Made by a program: the position numbers and the translations under genes
NCBI RefSeq assembly: GCF_910592395.1
Contig: NC_088314.1
Location: forward strand, 11,842,001 to 11,906,000
DNA: 64,000 bases
From: Lineus longissimus
Lineage: Eukaryota > Nemertea > Pilidiophora > Heteronemertea > Lineidae
Reading direction: 5' to 3'
The notes under the pieces: model-generated
The model's input: the letters and a program-made list of their open reading frames with translations, nothing else
Told to the model about the DNA's origin: nothing
Databases searched by the model: none
Shown here: positions 19,357 through 30,524 of the stretch, piece after piece
How positions within the stretch are numbered: the first letter of the stretch is position 1
How the letters are laid out: each line of letters starts with the position of its first letter

Positions 19357-22300
19357 GACCAAAGGGCACTCCAGATATGGGATCAGTCATGCTGCCAGCA
19401 AGATGGTCATTACAACCTAGACATTCCGTTCAGAGATGATCAGCCGAGATTGCCGAACAATAGACGGATGGCCGAGAGAAGACTCCACAGCCTGGGGATA
19501 AAACTTTCAAAAGATCCTCAACTCCATGAGAAATACAAGGCCGGAATTCAAGACTTGTTGAACAAGGGATTCGCAGAGATGGCCCCCGAAGAAGCAGCCC
19601 AGGATGGTGTTGAATGGTATTTGCCGCACCACAACGTCGTAAACCCAAGCAAGCCAGAAAAGTTTCGCATCGTTTTCGACTGCTCAGCTGAATATGCAGG
19701 AACGTCTCTCAATAAAGAAGTCCTTCAAGGCCCAGACTTAACAAATGGATTGGTCGGTGTCCTCTTACGATTCCGGGAAAGACCTGTCGCTGTTATGGGA
19801 GATGTTGAAGCCATGTTCCATCAACTGAGAGTTACTGAGAAACACCGCAACACTTTGAGATTTTTATGGTGGAGTGACGGAGAAGTTGGCGCCAAAGTTC
19901 AAGTCTACAGAATGACGTCACATCTATTCGGCGGGATATGGTGTCCGAGTGTTGCTGGTTATGGTTTAAGACGAACGGCAGACGACAACTCACCTGATTT
20001 CGCTTCGGAGATAGTCGAGACAGTGAAGCGAGATACGTACGTTGATGACAACCTTTCATCCCACAACTCTACAGATGAGGCCTTCAAGACAGTACAGGGT
20101 GTAACAGAATTGGTAGCCAAGGGTGGTTTCCACATGCGAGGATGGTGTTCCAATGATAAGTCAGTGATGAAGGCGATTCCAGCAGATGAGCGGGCCAAGG
20201 ACATGAAGACCATTGACCTTGACAGAGACACACTTCCTGTTGAGAGAGCATTGGCCACCCACTGGGACACAGAAACAGACATGATTGGTGTCAGCATTCG
20301 TCAGAGAGACCCAGTCTACACAAGAAGAGGACTGCTGCGAATCACCAGTTCCGTGTATGACCCTCTCGGGTTAGTCTGTCCTTTCGTCTTACGAGCTAAG
20401 ATGATATTCCAAGATGAATGCAAGCGCCACCTTGGATGGGACGAAGAAATGACTGCCGAAAATACCAAGAGATTCAACAAATGGTTGGGTGACCTACCAA
20501 GACTCAAAGACCTGAAGATTCCGAGATGCATTCAGCCGAAAGACCATGGTGAAATCGTGGAAGCCAGCTTACATCATTTTTCCGATGGTTCAGCCACAGC
20601 CTATGGTGCCAGCAGCTATTTGAGAACCGTCAACAGGCAGGGAGGCATCCACTGTACGCTAGTCCTGGCCAAGGCAAGATTAGCTCCGCTTTCAACCATG
20701 ACGATCCCGAGACTAGAGCTTTCAGCCGCCGTGACTGCAGTACAATTAGACGCCCAGCTGAGAAGGGAGATGACTCTGCCTTTACAGCCATCAATGTTTT
20801 GGACAGACAGCACCACGGTTCTGCATTACATCAGGAACACGACAAAACGCTTCCAGACGTTTGTAGCCAACAGGATTGCCGTTATCCATGACGGAACTAC
20901 CCCAGGACAGTGGAAATACGTGCCTACCAAGCAGAATCCCGCTGATTACGCCTTAAGGGGTATGAGCGCCAAAGCAATCCTCAGCGACATGAAGTGGAGC
21001 CAAGGACCAGATTTTCTCAAGGCATCCAAAGATATGTGGCCGGAGATTCCCATCGACAGCTCTGGTGATCAGCTAGAGAATGACAGCGAAGTCAAGAAAG
21101 ATGTCGCCACCTGTGCAGCCCAGTTAAAGGAAGACAACCCCACAGAAAGGCTGCTGACCCATTACTCCGACTGGTACAGGGTTCGTAAAGCCATCGCATG
21201 GTACCGCCGATTCTGCCACTGGTTGAGGAATAACAAGCCCAGGATGGACCGATTGCTGAAAGTTGAAGAAATACAGTCAGCAGAGACCGCCATCATCAGA
21301 TACGTACAGAACGTCACGTACGCCACCGAGATTAGCGACTTGAAGACCGGGAAGCCGATCGCCAAGACAAGCAAGGTATACGATTTGGAGCCATTCTGCG
21401 ACGAGGACGGTCTCCTAAAAGTCAAGGGACGATTGAGCCGAGCAAGGATATCCGAGACAGCCAAGCATCCCACCATTGTTCCCAGAAATCATCACCTGAC
21501 AGAGCTGTTGGTTCGTCACATCCATGACTGGAACTCGCACAGTGGAAGGGAGTACGTCATGGCTGCTCTCCGCGAGAAGTACTGGATACCGAAGGCACGC
21601 CCTCTCGTCAAGTACGTACTGCGAAGATGCGTCCTGTGCCAGCGTTTAAAGGGCGCACTGCAATCACAAAGAATGGCTGATCTGCCGTCGGACAGAGTCA
21701 CCCACGCTGATTCCCCTTGGAACGTCACGGGAATCGACGTTTTCGGTCCTTACTATGTGAAGAAGGGCAGGAAGACAGAGAAACGTTACGGCTGCATTTT
21801 TACGTGCCTGACTATGAGAGCCATCCACCTCGAGAAGCTGTGCAGCCAAGAAGCCGATTCGTTTGTCAACGCACTGATCCGATTCATCGCCAGAAGATCG
21901 AAGCCCAGATGCATCCGGAGCGACAATGGAACCAATTTTCGACTTGGTTGTAAAGAGATTCGAAACGCTATCCGGGAGTGGAACGACAACCACAAGACCA
22001 GAGAAGACCTGCTGATACGTGGGATTGAGTGGGACTTCAATCCACCTGCTGCATCCCACATGGGCGGAGTGTGGGAAAGACAGATATGTACGGTCCGAGC
22101 AGCGCTGAATGCCATACTTCGTGGTCAAGTCCTTGATGACGAACGATTGGATACGTTGTTTGCTGAAGTCGAGAATGTTGTAAATAACCGCCCTCTGACG
22201 CCCGTATCGGAAGATCCAACTGACCTGCAAGCTCTAACGCCGAACGATCTTCTACGTCCAGGCAAGGGATTTACGTCACCACCGGGTGAATTTAGCAGAC

Positions 22301-22617
22301 AAGACGTATACGGGAGACGTTGGCGACACGTGCAGTACCTCGTAAATGAATTTTGGAAACGATGGACCAAGGAATATCTGCCCACCCTGACACGTTCAAA
22401 GTGGATTACCGAAAGACGAAATATTCGGGTCGGAGACATTGTTATCGTGCTAGACAAGTCCCAACATAGGTTGTACTGGCCACTCGGTCGCGTAAAGCAA
22501 GTGTTTCCTGACAAGGACGGAGTTGTACGATTCGTTGAACTGAAAACTCGGAATATGGACAGTATGCGGCGACCGATCCACAAACTCGTTTTGTTAGAGG
22601 CCGCACAAGAGGATTAG
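19357..22617 (+). CDS. pol: BEL/Pao RT, RNase H and integrase
   Basis: The frame is open from 19357 (DQRALQIWDQSC) to the TAG at 22617. Counting from codon 19450 as 1: RT has D118 (GDVEAMFHQ), LFGGIWCPS and YVDD at 197-200. RNase H has D379, E423, D453 and D499. An HHCC-type finger ends at C727 and C730. The integrase triad is D763, D825 (SDNGTNF) and E876 (GGVWERQ), a long D-E spacing normal for BEL/Pao. The C-terminus (about 950-1050, RRWRHVQYLVNEFWKRW to WPLGRV) is the DUF5641-like domain. There is no own start codon; it would be made as part of a Gag-Pol polyprotein. All visible catalytic residues are intact. Confidence 0.94.
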   Translation, partial: DQRALQIWDQSCCQQDGHYNLDIPFRDDQPRLPNNRRMAERRLHSLGIKLSKDPQLHEKYKAGIQDLLNKGFAEMAPEEAAQDGVEWYLPHHNVVNPSKPEKFRIVFDCSAEYAGTSLNKEVLQGPDLTNGLVGVLLRFRERPVAVMGDVEAMFHQLRVTEKHRNTLRFLWWSDGEVGAKVQVYRMTSHLFGGIWCPSVAGYGLRRTADDNSPDFASEIVETVKRDTYVDDNLSSHNSTDEAFKTVQGVTELVAKGGFHMRGWCSNDKSVMKAIPADERAKDMKTIDLDRDTLPVERALATHWDTETDMIGVSIRQRDPVYTRRGLLRITSSVYDPLGLVCPFVLRAKMIFQDECKRHLGWDEEMTAENTKRFNKWLGDLPRLKDLKIPRCIQPKDHGEIVEASLHHFSDGSATAYGASSYLRTVNRQGGIHCTLVLAKARLAPLSTMTIPRLELSAAVTAVQLDAQLRREMTLPLQPSMFWTDSTTVLHYIRNTTKRFQTFVANRIAVIHDGTTPGQWKYVPTKQNPADYALRGMSAKAILSDMKWSQGPDFLKASKDMWPEIPIDSSGDQLENDSEVKKDVATCAAQLKEDNPTERLLTHYSDWYRVRKAIAWYRRFCHWLRNNKPRMDRLLKVEEIQSAETAIIRYVQNVTYATEISDLKTGKPIAKTSKVYDLEPFCDEDGLLKVKGRLSRARISETAKHPTIVPRNHHLTELLVRHIHDWNSHSGREYVMAALREKYWIPKARPLVKYVLRRCVLCQRLKGALQSQRMADLPSDRVTHADSPWNVTGIDVFGPYYVKKGRKTEKRYGCIFTCLTMRAIHLEKLCSQEADSFVNALIRFIARRSKPRCIRSDNGTNFRLGCKEIRNAIREWNDNHKTREDLLIRGIEWDFNPPAASHMGGVWERQICTVRAALNAILRGQVLDDERLDTLFAEVENVVNNRPLTPVSEDPTDLQALTPNDLLRPGKGFTSPPGEFSRQDVYGRRWRHVQYLVNEFWKRWTKEYLPTLTRSKWITERRNIRVGDIVIVLDKSQHRLYWPLGRVKQVFPDKDGVVRFVELKTRNMDSMRRPIHKLVLLEAAQED

Positions 22618-22925
22618 CGGGAACATTTGGATTACCGTCGATAAAGGACTCATTATCACTTGGAGTATCGATCTGTTTTGGATAGTTCTACTGTTTGACA
22701 TTTCTATTGGATTATTGGTTCGCATTTTTGGACTATCAGATATTTGGCTTCATGCCTTAAGAGACGATGTGAGATTTTGGACTCTTATTTTGGGTTACAT
22801 TGGAAATTCTAGATAAGGAATATAAGTATTTCAAGGGGCTTAGGTTGAAGATATTAAGTAGGATTGTTTGCCTAGTTACGCTTTAATATGCGATACTGTA
22901 AATACTCCCTTATAAGCTCGTATTT

Positions 22926-22937
22926 GGGGGGCGGTAA
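22926..22937 (+). promoter_or_regulatory. polypurine tract of the BEL/Pao element
   Basis: GGGGGGCGGTAA lies directly before the 3' LTR. The matching primer site after the 5' LTR (from 16289) does not begin with TGG, and I could not assign a tRNA. Confidence 0.75.
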
Positions 22938-23429
22938 TGTTGCGGCCAAAGTTGCCTTTTATTGTAACTAGGCTCTCAGTAACCAATTTAGTAACTTGTT
23001 GTTGTTGACGCAGCTCGCCCAGCAACTGCGTCGGGACCCCCCACGTTGGAATGTTAATTGACGTCATAAGCGCGTTGGAATGCGCTTTGTATGTGCTAAT
23101 TGGTTGGGTGGCAACTTGTTTGTAAGTTCGGATTGTATAAAAGGGGGTCCCTGGCTGATGAGAGTCAGTCGCTCACAGGAGCTTGAGGGTTACGCTTGGT
23201 AATACCCCAGGAGTTCAGCTCGTTGAAATTCTGCTGTATGTAGTCAACGCAGTTGTAACAGGGACTTTGAGTTGATAGTGACGGGAGCTATGCCCGAAAC
23301 GCCAGTGTATCAAATAAAGGTATATTAAACTTCCGAAGATCTGTTTAATCAAGAGTTGTTACAATTCCTGATAAGCATCTCAATATTCAACCCTGAATCA
23401 AGTTAATCCAAGCACGAGTACCCCTCACA
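22938..23429 (+). repeat. 3' LTR of the BEL/Pao element
   Basis: It has the same length and ends as the 5' LTR with six base differences, including GTCCGT against GTAAGT upstream of the TATA box. TGACGTCA is at 23059-23066. AATAAA in the corresponding position would give the polyadenylation signal. Confidence 0.95.
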
Positions 23430-23434
23430 GGCCA

Positions 23435-24100
23435 AGCAATGAATCAGATCGAACCCAACTTCGGCCCCTGAGAACACCTGACTATAGCTACAGTACACGT
23501 GCACCAAATGAGAAACCAATGGTCACTACAGTTTATAAAAGTGCCATTAAAGACCAACGACCAAGTTACACCATTTGTTAATGTTGGCCCCTTGGTGAGA
23601 ATGATATTGGACCGAAATTCTGTGTCACATGTGAAATTAGGTGGATACGACCGTCTTTTAATTTTCGTGTGCCATCTTTTTTAAGGAATCAAATGTGTTG
23701 GCTAGTTTATGTCGGGGTGGTTCACTTCAGCCTGGTGAGAGATTATCCCCATTTCCAAAATGAAAGCATTTGTGTAATCGAATATGCTAGAAATATGAGC
23801 TGTAGGTTAGCACATATGTCTTTGAACATGGTCCAGACATAAATATGCATTGTGACCTAGAGAGGAGAGTCTGCTGGAATTCGAATTTGTCGAAAATACT
23901 GCCTTCGGCAGAAACTAAAATGTAATAGCTGGCCTTGTAGGCCTTTTGCATGATAAAAAGGGAAAGCAGTGGAGACATTCATTAGATGATTTAGAATCCA
24001 TGTTGTGGTCTTGGGTCTAATTTCGCACTAACATCGGTTGGAGTTGCAGAATGTATAAACATTGATGAAGTTTAAAGTTTTCAACGCACAGATCAAAACC
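23435..24100. other. F1-like fragment, then diverged direct repeat with 24885-25005
   Basis: Up to about 23660 the sequence resembles F1 internal units (AATCAGATCGAAC, ATTGGACCGAAATTC). From about 23940 to 24060 it is a diverged direct copy of 24885-25005 (GATAAAAAGGGAAA at both starts, AACATCGGTT in both). No gene was seen. Confidence 0.5.
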
Positions 24101-24104
24101 TTAA

Positions 24105-24713
24105 CCCTTAAAGCGCCGAATTAACAAAATCATATTACCCCTGAGCGCCGAATTAACCGAGCATTTTTGAAAATGATTAATAACAACGTTATTTTTGTTA
24201 CAAACACCATGGAATGTACTGATGATTTTATACAAATGGTAATTCCCGTCGATTTTTGTGACATTTCCCGCCAAAATTTACTAATTAGGGGTTGATTAGT
24301 GCAAATACCCATAATCAACAAAAATATGGCCAGAACATACCTCCATCAGCTTTTTATACCTCCCTTGGTATTTTAATATGAAGTCTGGGTCTAAATACAT
24401 CGTTTCCATCCGATTCCTGGTCGAAGCATCCGTCTAATAAGTCGTAGCAGCGCTAATTACTCCTGATGACGTCATTCCCGCGAAAATGGGGCTTCAAGTT
24501 TTTGATAAAATACTCAAAAGCTTGTATAGAAACTTGAAATTTGTTCGATGCCATTTTGTGCTAAGCATCACTGTCGAAGTACCAAAGAGCGTACATGCAC
24601 ACTCACTGCCATCTCTTAGCAGACAGGTGGAACTAAATGTCTGCTGTCGACGATCGTCGCCTCTGGCGCTTTCCCCCTTATGTCGACGATCGTCGCCTCT
24701 GGCGCTTTAAGGG
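24105..24713. mobile_element. piggyBac-like MITE, 609 bp
   Basis: The ends CCCTTAAAGCGCC and GGCGCTTTAAGGG are flanked on both sides by TTAA (24101-24104 and 24714-24717), the piggyBac signature. Subterminal repeats are present: AGCGCCGAATTAAC appears twice at the left, and a unit of about 30 bp with GACGATCGTCGCCTCTGGCG appears twice at the right. No transposase ORF is present. TGACGTCA occurs at 24467-24474. Confidence 0.92.
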
Positions 24714-24717
24714 TTAA

Positions 24718-25985
24718 GGTGAGTATAACCTTCCACTGATAAATGTGAGCAGTTTCGAATTCCCCTCAGATAGTTGATTTTGGAGCCAATGAGCTGCAAA
24801 AGAAGTAATTACCAATTTAGTTATTATACCACGTTCTGCTAGTCCAAATAAAGCTTTGGCAAAGCTTACGCAGTGTCCAGAGATGATAAAAAGGGAAAAG
24901 AGGTGTGGTGAGCCATCCATTAGATGAGTCAGTATCATGTTCAGTGTCGTGAGGAGCCGTCTTGGTCTAACTATCGCCCTAACATCGGTTAGAGATTGCA
25001 AATGCATATTACCCTTTTCAAGTAGATGCACCCGCGTGAAGAGTGAATAGACTTAAAGCTTTAACATCAGACGGGGAACAGCGTCATTGAATGTGCGCAT
25101 TGCCTGTGTCAGCAACCCGATTCAGTAGATGTTGCAGGAATGTTATATGAAGTTAATGAATTGTCCTGGGAAGTCATCTTGTCATTAGATATCCTCACAC
25201 AAAGTTTCAACTTTCTAGACTCCGTAGTGAGCAAACTTGCCCCTATTCTTGACGGCCAGCCGGACGACGGACAAGCCGTGATGATAAAGCTCACCCATGT
25301 GAGCTAAAAATAGTATCACAATCGAGCATAAACCCCTCAGCCCATAAAAGCGACGTTTCTGGCTTATGAACAAGAGTGCAGATGGTACAATTAGACCATC
25401 ACATAACTCAAAAATGCAAATTCCACTATGAATAGTTATGGAGAAATGTTCCAGAAACCAAAAACAGTCAATTTAGGCTATTTGGCCCTTGTGACCATGA
25501 AAAGTAGGTCAAATCTAAAACCCCGGCATTATTATGTGATGCAGTCTCATGAGCAGTTTCAACAAGAACATCATAAAATCACCCACAAATGAAAAGCCTG
25601 GCATTTATGGGTACAGAGATAGGCTCCGCAAACCATGTACGCTATTTGATCCCTGTGACCTGGAGAACCCACCTACCATGTGATGAAGTCTCATATGCAG
25701 TGTCCACAGTAAAATGTTCATGATTTTAGCTCGCATAATTCATGAGATATAGCCAAAATGTAGTTTTTCTCATGAACCGCCCGGCAACTGGGTCTGATTG
25801 TAGTTTCTAAATCATCAAAAGTGCCAAAAGGCACATGGAACAATAATACCTTCAAATCACCAAAATACTTGATCCCGGTACTTGATTATGTTACAGTCTC
25901 ATGAGTACTGACCCTCGGACTACGGACGGACAGATGACGTACAGACAAGAGGTGATGTCATAAGTTCACCCATGTGAGCTAAAAA
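24718..25985 (+). repeat. diverged F1-related repeats with two 3' hairpin ends
   Basis: Two 3' termini are visible: AGCTCACCCATGTGAGCTAAAAA-type ends at about 25289-25311 and 25963-25985. Each is preceded by a GGACGACGGAC or GGACGGACAGATGACG stretch. Between them, units such as TGTGACCATGAAAAGTAGGTCA (around 25491-25512) are recognisable but more diverged than the F1 copies further right. Confidence 0.6.
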
Positions 25986-27051
25986 TTGAGCTCTCGTTTT
26001 TCCCGAACATTGATATATATTATAGGGATTGTAAAGTGTAATATCATGACCCAAAGTTGATATATGCCGCTAGAATGACAGGTTATATTTGTAGATACCT
26101 TAGGGCTAGGGTCATTGGTTAGAGTCAATTTAAAGCGCATAAAAGACGTTTATTAGGAATTGAGTATCGGGAGCAGGGGATGTTGATGGGTTCCAAGAAT
26201 TACATGCTAGGAGAGCATGTGAGGCTTGGCTGATACGTTCCCAACTGGGAACCTACTTGTAATGTCCCTTCTGTTGATATGTTTTAATCAAGAACACAAG
26301 GTATAATACAACACATTTAATATACGTCTTTGATAGTATCCTCCGATACATCCGGATAATATAACTAACATATAGATACATACATACAGGACGTCACATC
26401 TCCTTCCCTATAGATAGAACATAAGAAATGATCAACTGGTAATCTTTGAATGAAATATATTTTTGGTTTTCTCTCATCAACATTCATCTTTACTGGAAAT
26501 AGTAATCCAAAGTAGTTTAAAAACTTTTTATTACAGCTTAATATAATATATATTATAATTCGAATCAAATCTCGATTCCTTGCCAGCTCGAGTATAATAA
26601 CACTGAGCGGAAGTGACGTCAGAGCGCACGTGCTGGCTTAAATCTGAATTCTGTGGATTACTGAAAATTCCGAAGAGTAGTCCTCGCGGGCCATTAGACT
26701 GAGTGAAACAGACACCACCAGTCGTGCGAGAGCCCTCCTGCCCGACTGACACAGCTACCACAGGAGGAAGTACACACTCGGCGTACAAACCTGTTTCAAA
26801 ACTAACCAACCAACCAACAAACCTACCAACAAGAAACTTGACACAAGACACAAAGGACATATCTAAGAAAAAACAGACTGTCAATCCAGTATATCTCATC
26901 CCGTATGCTTCATGCAACAGAATCTTATATCGGAGAGCCCGAGTGTGCTCTCAACACCAGAGCACCGCGCCCCAGTTCAGTCAGCAGTCCTTAGCCTCAT
27001 CGTTGATGCTGGTTCTATCAGCATCTGATTCTGATAGCTCTGATTTCTCCC
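25986..27051 (-). other. unassigned; possible 3' LTR of a degraded Ty3 element
   Basis: On the minus strand this follows the Ty3 integrase remnant ending at 27052 and a purine-rich AGGGAGAAATCAG. A block ending CATTACA on that strand (plus-strand TGTAATG at 26258) could be the far end of an LTR, but no second copy is in the window to prove it. The frame at 26531-26917 has no motif and is not called. Confidence 0.3.
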
Positions 27052-27410
27052 TTAACAATAGTTTCCGGTAACATTTCTCCCATCTGCATTTGCTGTTTTC
27101 TTAGCTATGAAAGTTAATGGTGTTATTTCGGTGAATGGGCTTTTCACAAGCACGGAATCACCTAATGCTAGATCGTTCGGTTTCACAAAGGATTTATTGT
27201 CTTTCTTATTGTATTTCTTTTCATAATCATGCTTTTTGACTATTACAGTAACTGGATAAATTTCTGGCGATAGTTCATTTCAGACTGAACGCTCTAAGAA
27301 CGATGTTGCAGGAGCGATGCTGGTAGTATCATGAAGTGAAGTTCGATTGTCTCTCAAGAACAATTGCAATCCTCTTTCCAGTTGGTTGCTTTTTGGTAGC
27401 AGCATGCAGA
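27052..27410 (-). pseudogene. Ty3/gypsy integrase C-terminal remnant
   Basis: Read on the minus strand, one frame gives QLFLRDNRTSLHDTTSIAP, an in-frame TGA, then DLALGDSVLVKSPF and FIAKKTANADGRNVTGNYC before a TAA at 27054-27052. This is the usual end of Ty3 integrases (YRxTPHxTTGxSPA, GDxVLV, TAxxxDGRxxTRN). It belongs to a different lineage from the intact Ty3 element at 5-13 kb. Confidence 0.72.
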
Positions 27411-27739
27411 AGAAAATTGGGGGTAATTAGTTGAAGGCCAGGTTTATTTAGTTTCTTATCCCAAGTGTTTTAAGGTGATGGTCGGAAGTTGTGATCAAAT
27501 GCATTTCTGCTACTGAAATTCCGATTCACCTCATATTAGCACAGATGGTAGTATCAAATATTGTGATGATCAAATATGTTGAAAATAAAGAATTACAATT
27601 ACCCAAACCTAATTAAGAGAGAATTTCTACAGAGCCTTAAAATCACTTTGCTGTCAGTCGTCTTGTTTATTAAATGGGGTATGACGAAATCATTGGACAG
27701 ACAGTCATTTTCAGGTGAAAAGTACTGACAAATCATTTA
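27411..27739. other. nothing recognised
   Basis: This AT-rich sequence lies between the integrase remnant and family F2 and holds no feature that I can support. Confidence 0.4.
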
Positions 27740-29828
27740 AACAAGAGGCCCAAGGGCCTGGCGCTCAGCTGGATGACCTAATAACATAGGACTGAGGGTG
27801 TAAAGTAGTAAATATCAGCTTTATACTACTGTTTGAAGGTCAAGAGAACACGTTATACTACTAAGATTTCCAATGCAGAGCTGCCAGCTGGATGAAATAT
27901 GATTGAACTAATCAACCATGGTATGTAAATATTACAGGAGGCAACGGAAGATATCCCTAGTTCAGTATGTTGTATCGGTAGCTTTACAGAAAAGAAGTGT
28001 CAGAGAGGATGAGACTTCTCCATGGACAACTGTGGTATGTCCAGGCTGGGTTGTACAGCACAAGGATACAAAATGCTGTCTGTAATTGAGAGGTATACTG
28101 ATTTAACATAGGTCAAAATAAATAGAAATGACCAGTTTGGGACTAACACCACTGTCTTTTTTTTGATAAGGTAGAGATTACAGGAGTCAACAAAATTAAT
28201 TTTATTGAGAGAAATTGACCTGTCCTGCAGGTGATTGGATTTACAATACAAAGGGTCGTTTTCATATTTGAAAATCCCTTCATAATCGAGGGCTACCTCT
28301 GACTAAAACAGCACCCATAAACAATAGACCATCAATTTGACCCCAGCTCCTAACTGCGGGAAAACCCAGGTCCAGCAACCAAAAGTAGCAAAAATACATT
28401 TTTGTTTACATTTGAACTGCACACATGTGTTTGTTTACAATTTCCCGCGAAATCTCGAAAATCAGGTGACCTGCAATCGTGGATTGAAAATATCATTTAT
28501 CTGGGTTCAGCAGGTCAGCAGGTATACCGGCTGTTCCAATCATCCCCCTACAGCCAGCTGTTCAAAAGGTAATGTAATTCACCCCACAGGGAGTGCAGGT
28601 AATTGATTAAGCCCCTGCATAACTTAACAGCAATGGCTTGGCTTCTGTGAGTGGGAAGGAGAATTGACAGTGTCCGATTAAAAATCCCTCATTTCTGCTC
28701 CGCTGAAGTAAATTTTTGAATAAAACCAAGACGTTGCATCAGGGTAAGGTGTCACCACCATTCATGCAAAATTTCAAGGCGATCCAACGCCTGTAAGTGT
28801 GACTTTATTCGTCCCCCTTCTAATATTATTATATAGAAGATTTAGACCAGCGATGACGTCATTTCTGGCGATTCCCTGCGTTGTCCAATGAACGCTTTTT
28901 AAAGTGTGCCATTTGGCATGCATTAGCATGCAATGTATTTTATCAGCGCTGACAATTGCCGAACAGAATGCCGTAGCTCCGTCAATTTGCAATCAATTTT
29001 TATGGGAGTAACATTATTGTGTTGCTTAAAACGTCTACTTTTTACTCATGTAAGAATCGTAGTACTAAAAACTAATATGCAAACAGAATCATGCCGATTC
29101 ACTGCACATACTGTGGGAATTCTCCACTTCAAATTCAAAATACATCGCGAACAGAGCGTGCACTTCCGATATCGTTTTCACAGAATTGTGGCCAAATTTT
29201 CAAGAACTAATTTCTGATAGTATTCCATTAAGACCTTATGACTACCCACTGAAAGGAACTAGTGATAATATCGCCTACTTGACTACTTTTTAGCAGAAAA
29301 TTGGTTACTTGTTGCAAAATCAATCTTCCATCTTTACACTGGTCACAGTGGGTATGCTGAAATATAGCCTGGTTCCCTGGCCAATTCAATGCGCAGAATA
29401 CAACTGCGCAACTATACGTCATAACCCGGGCTTTTGAATCGTCAAAAAATCTGTCAAATGTGCCTGTAGCGCCAACTGGCGGTGAAAACTAAACTAATTC
29501 CATTACAAGTCAAAATGAAAAATTATTAAAAAATATTCGGCTAGATTTGAAAACAATATTTCCTCTGTGGCCCGAGGTATAAATGAAAGAAGTTTAAACT
29601 TCCCGATGACCTCATTCGCTGAATGTAGGTCGGATCGCGCTGATTTTTGGTTTCTGAGTTCCCCTTGGGCTACTCCTAATTTAGCAGCGTCAAAAAAGTG
29701 CCTAGGTCTTACGGTTACAAAATGCCCAAAATTGACATGGAAGGATGGCAGGATGGCAGGAAGGACGGACACCATTCCCTTAGTAATATTACCAGCTTCG
29801 CTGACTTTGTCAGCTGAGCTAAAAATGG
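27740..29828 (+). mobile_element. F2 repeat, copy 1 (2.1 kb, non-coding)
   Basis: It shares near-identical sequence with 34888-36791. It starts AACAAGAGGCCCAAGGGCC, followed by GCGCTCAGCTGG, and ends with the hairpin AGCTTCGCTGACTTTGTCAGC, then TGAGCTAAAAATGG. The 5' CTCAGCTG block is complementary to the 3' CAGCTGAG block. It has a segment of about 175 bp (27934-28107) absent from copy 2. The frame at 28933-29217 is present in both copies but differs by an in-frame deletion and has no motif. TGACGTCA occurs at 28854-28861. The mobilising enzyme is unknown. Confidence 0.85.
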
Positions 29829-30286
29829 TGTTTTTAGAGTGAGAACCAATAGTATAGCAGCCAGTGACAATAGCCCTCTGGATCAATTTTAAATGTGCAC
29901 TCACTTCACTCAGGCTTAATCTGATTTCGTTTCAGACCAGAACCCTATTATTAAAATGTATAAAAATAAGATTATGAAGGCCACAAAAACTCTCCACATA
30001 TATCAGGTCAGTTAATTTTCAGACAAAAATATAAGGTCAGTACATTTTCAGAAAAAAATGCCCTTACAAAAGCAGATTGCAATGCTCTATCTTTTGGGTG
30101 ACTGGTTGATCATTCTTCATTGCTAGGCCTTGCATTACATCTTTTTTTCATGCAGAGAAATAATTAGAAGTTTTTGCCACCGACCTTACACAAATCCAAT
30201 TAGGCACTCAACAGATTCATTCATTGGACTTTAACCTGATCAAGGCCCTTTTCACAAAGTTAGATTATAAATGGATGAATAAATAT
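29829..30286. other. nothing recognised
   Basis: AT-rich sequence between F2 copy 1 and the next F1 copy. A duplicated AAGGTCAGT(A/T)AATTTTCAGA motif at 30003-30052 is the only structure noted. Confidence 0.4.
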
Positions 30287-30524
30287 AAAATGAAACGGCC
30301 AAGGGCCATTGTGCTCACCGTAAAGATATTTGGTGCTTTGGAATTCATCCTGGTTAAGAAACATTGTACATGTATAGTATACAGGTCAAATCAATATCGG
30401 TATGACATGTGATGTATCGTTGCTTGGAGTAAGTAACATAAGAATATCATCAAAAACAAGTCACTAATAAACGAGATATTTCACTTTTTACCTATTTTAG
30501 TTTTGGCCTCTTGGTGGCCAAGTT

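Larger units (their letters stand above)
15797..23429 (+). mobile_element. complete BEL/Pao LTR retrotransposon, coding region partly broken
   Basis: The 7633-bp element has 492-bp LTRs at 15797-16288 and 22938-23429, beginning TGTTGCGG and ending CTCACA. GGCCA is duplicated at 15792-15796 and 23430-23434. The order gag, zinc knuckles, DTG protease, RT with YVDD, RNase H, integrase and a C-terminal DUF5641-like region is typical of BEL/Pao. The LTRs differ at 6 sites by eye (about 1.2%), so insertion is recent. The gag-protease half nevertheless has two stops and several frameshifts. It inserted into an F1-type repeat, whose continuation (CAGATCGAACCCAACTTCGG) is at 23442-23461. Confidence 0.96.

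Noticed and set aside
26531-26917. 128-codon minus-strand frame
   Set aside because: Low-complexity composition and overlap with an opposing frame of similar length; no motif. It may lie within an LTR-like segment.
27740-27790. F2 5' end GCGCTCAGCTGGATGACC looks like a tRNA A-box
   Set aside because: No B-box (GGTTCGAnTCC-like) lies at the expected distance, so a tRNA-derived SINE head is not supported.
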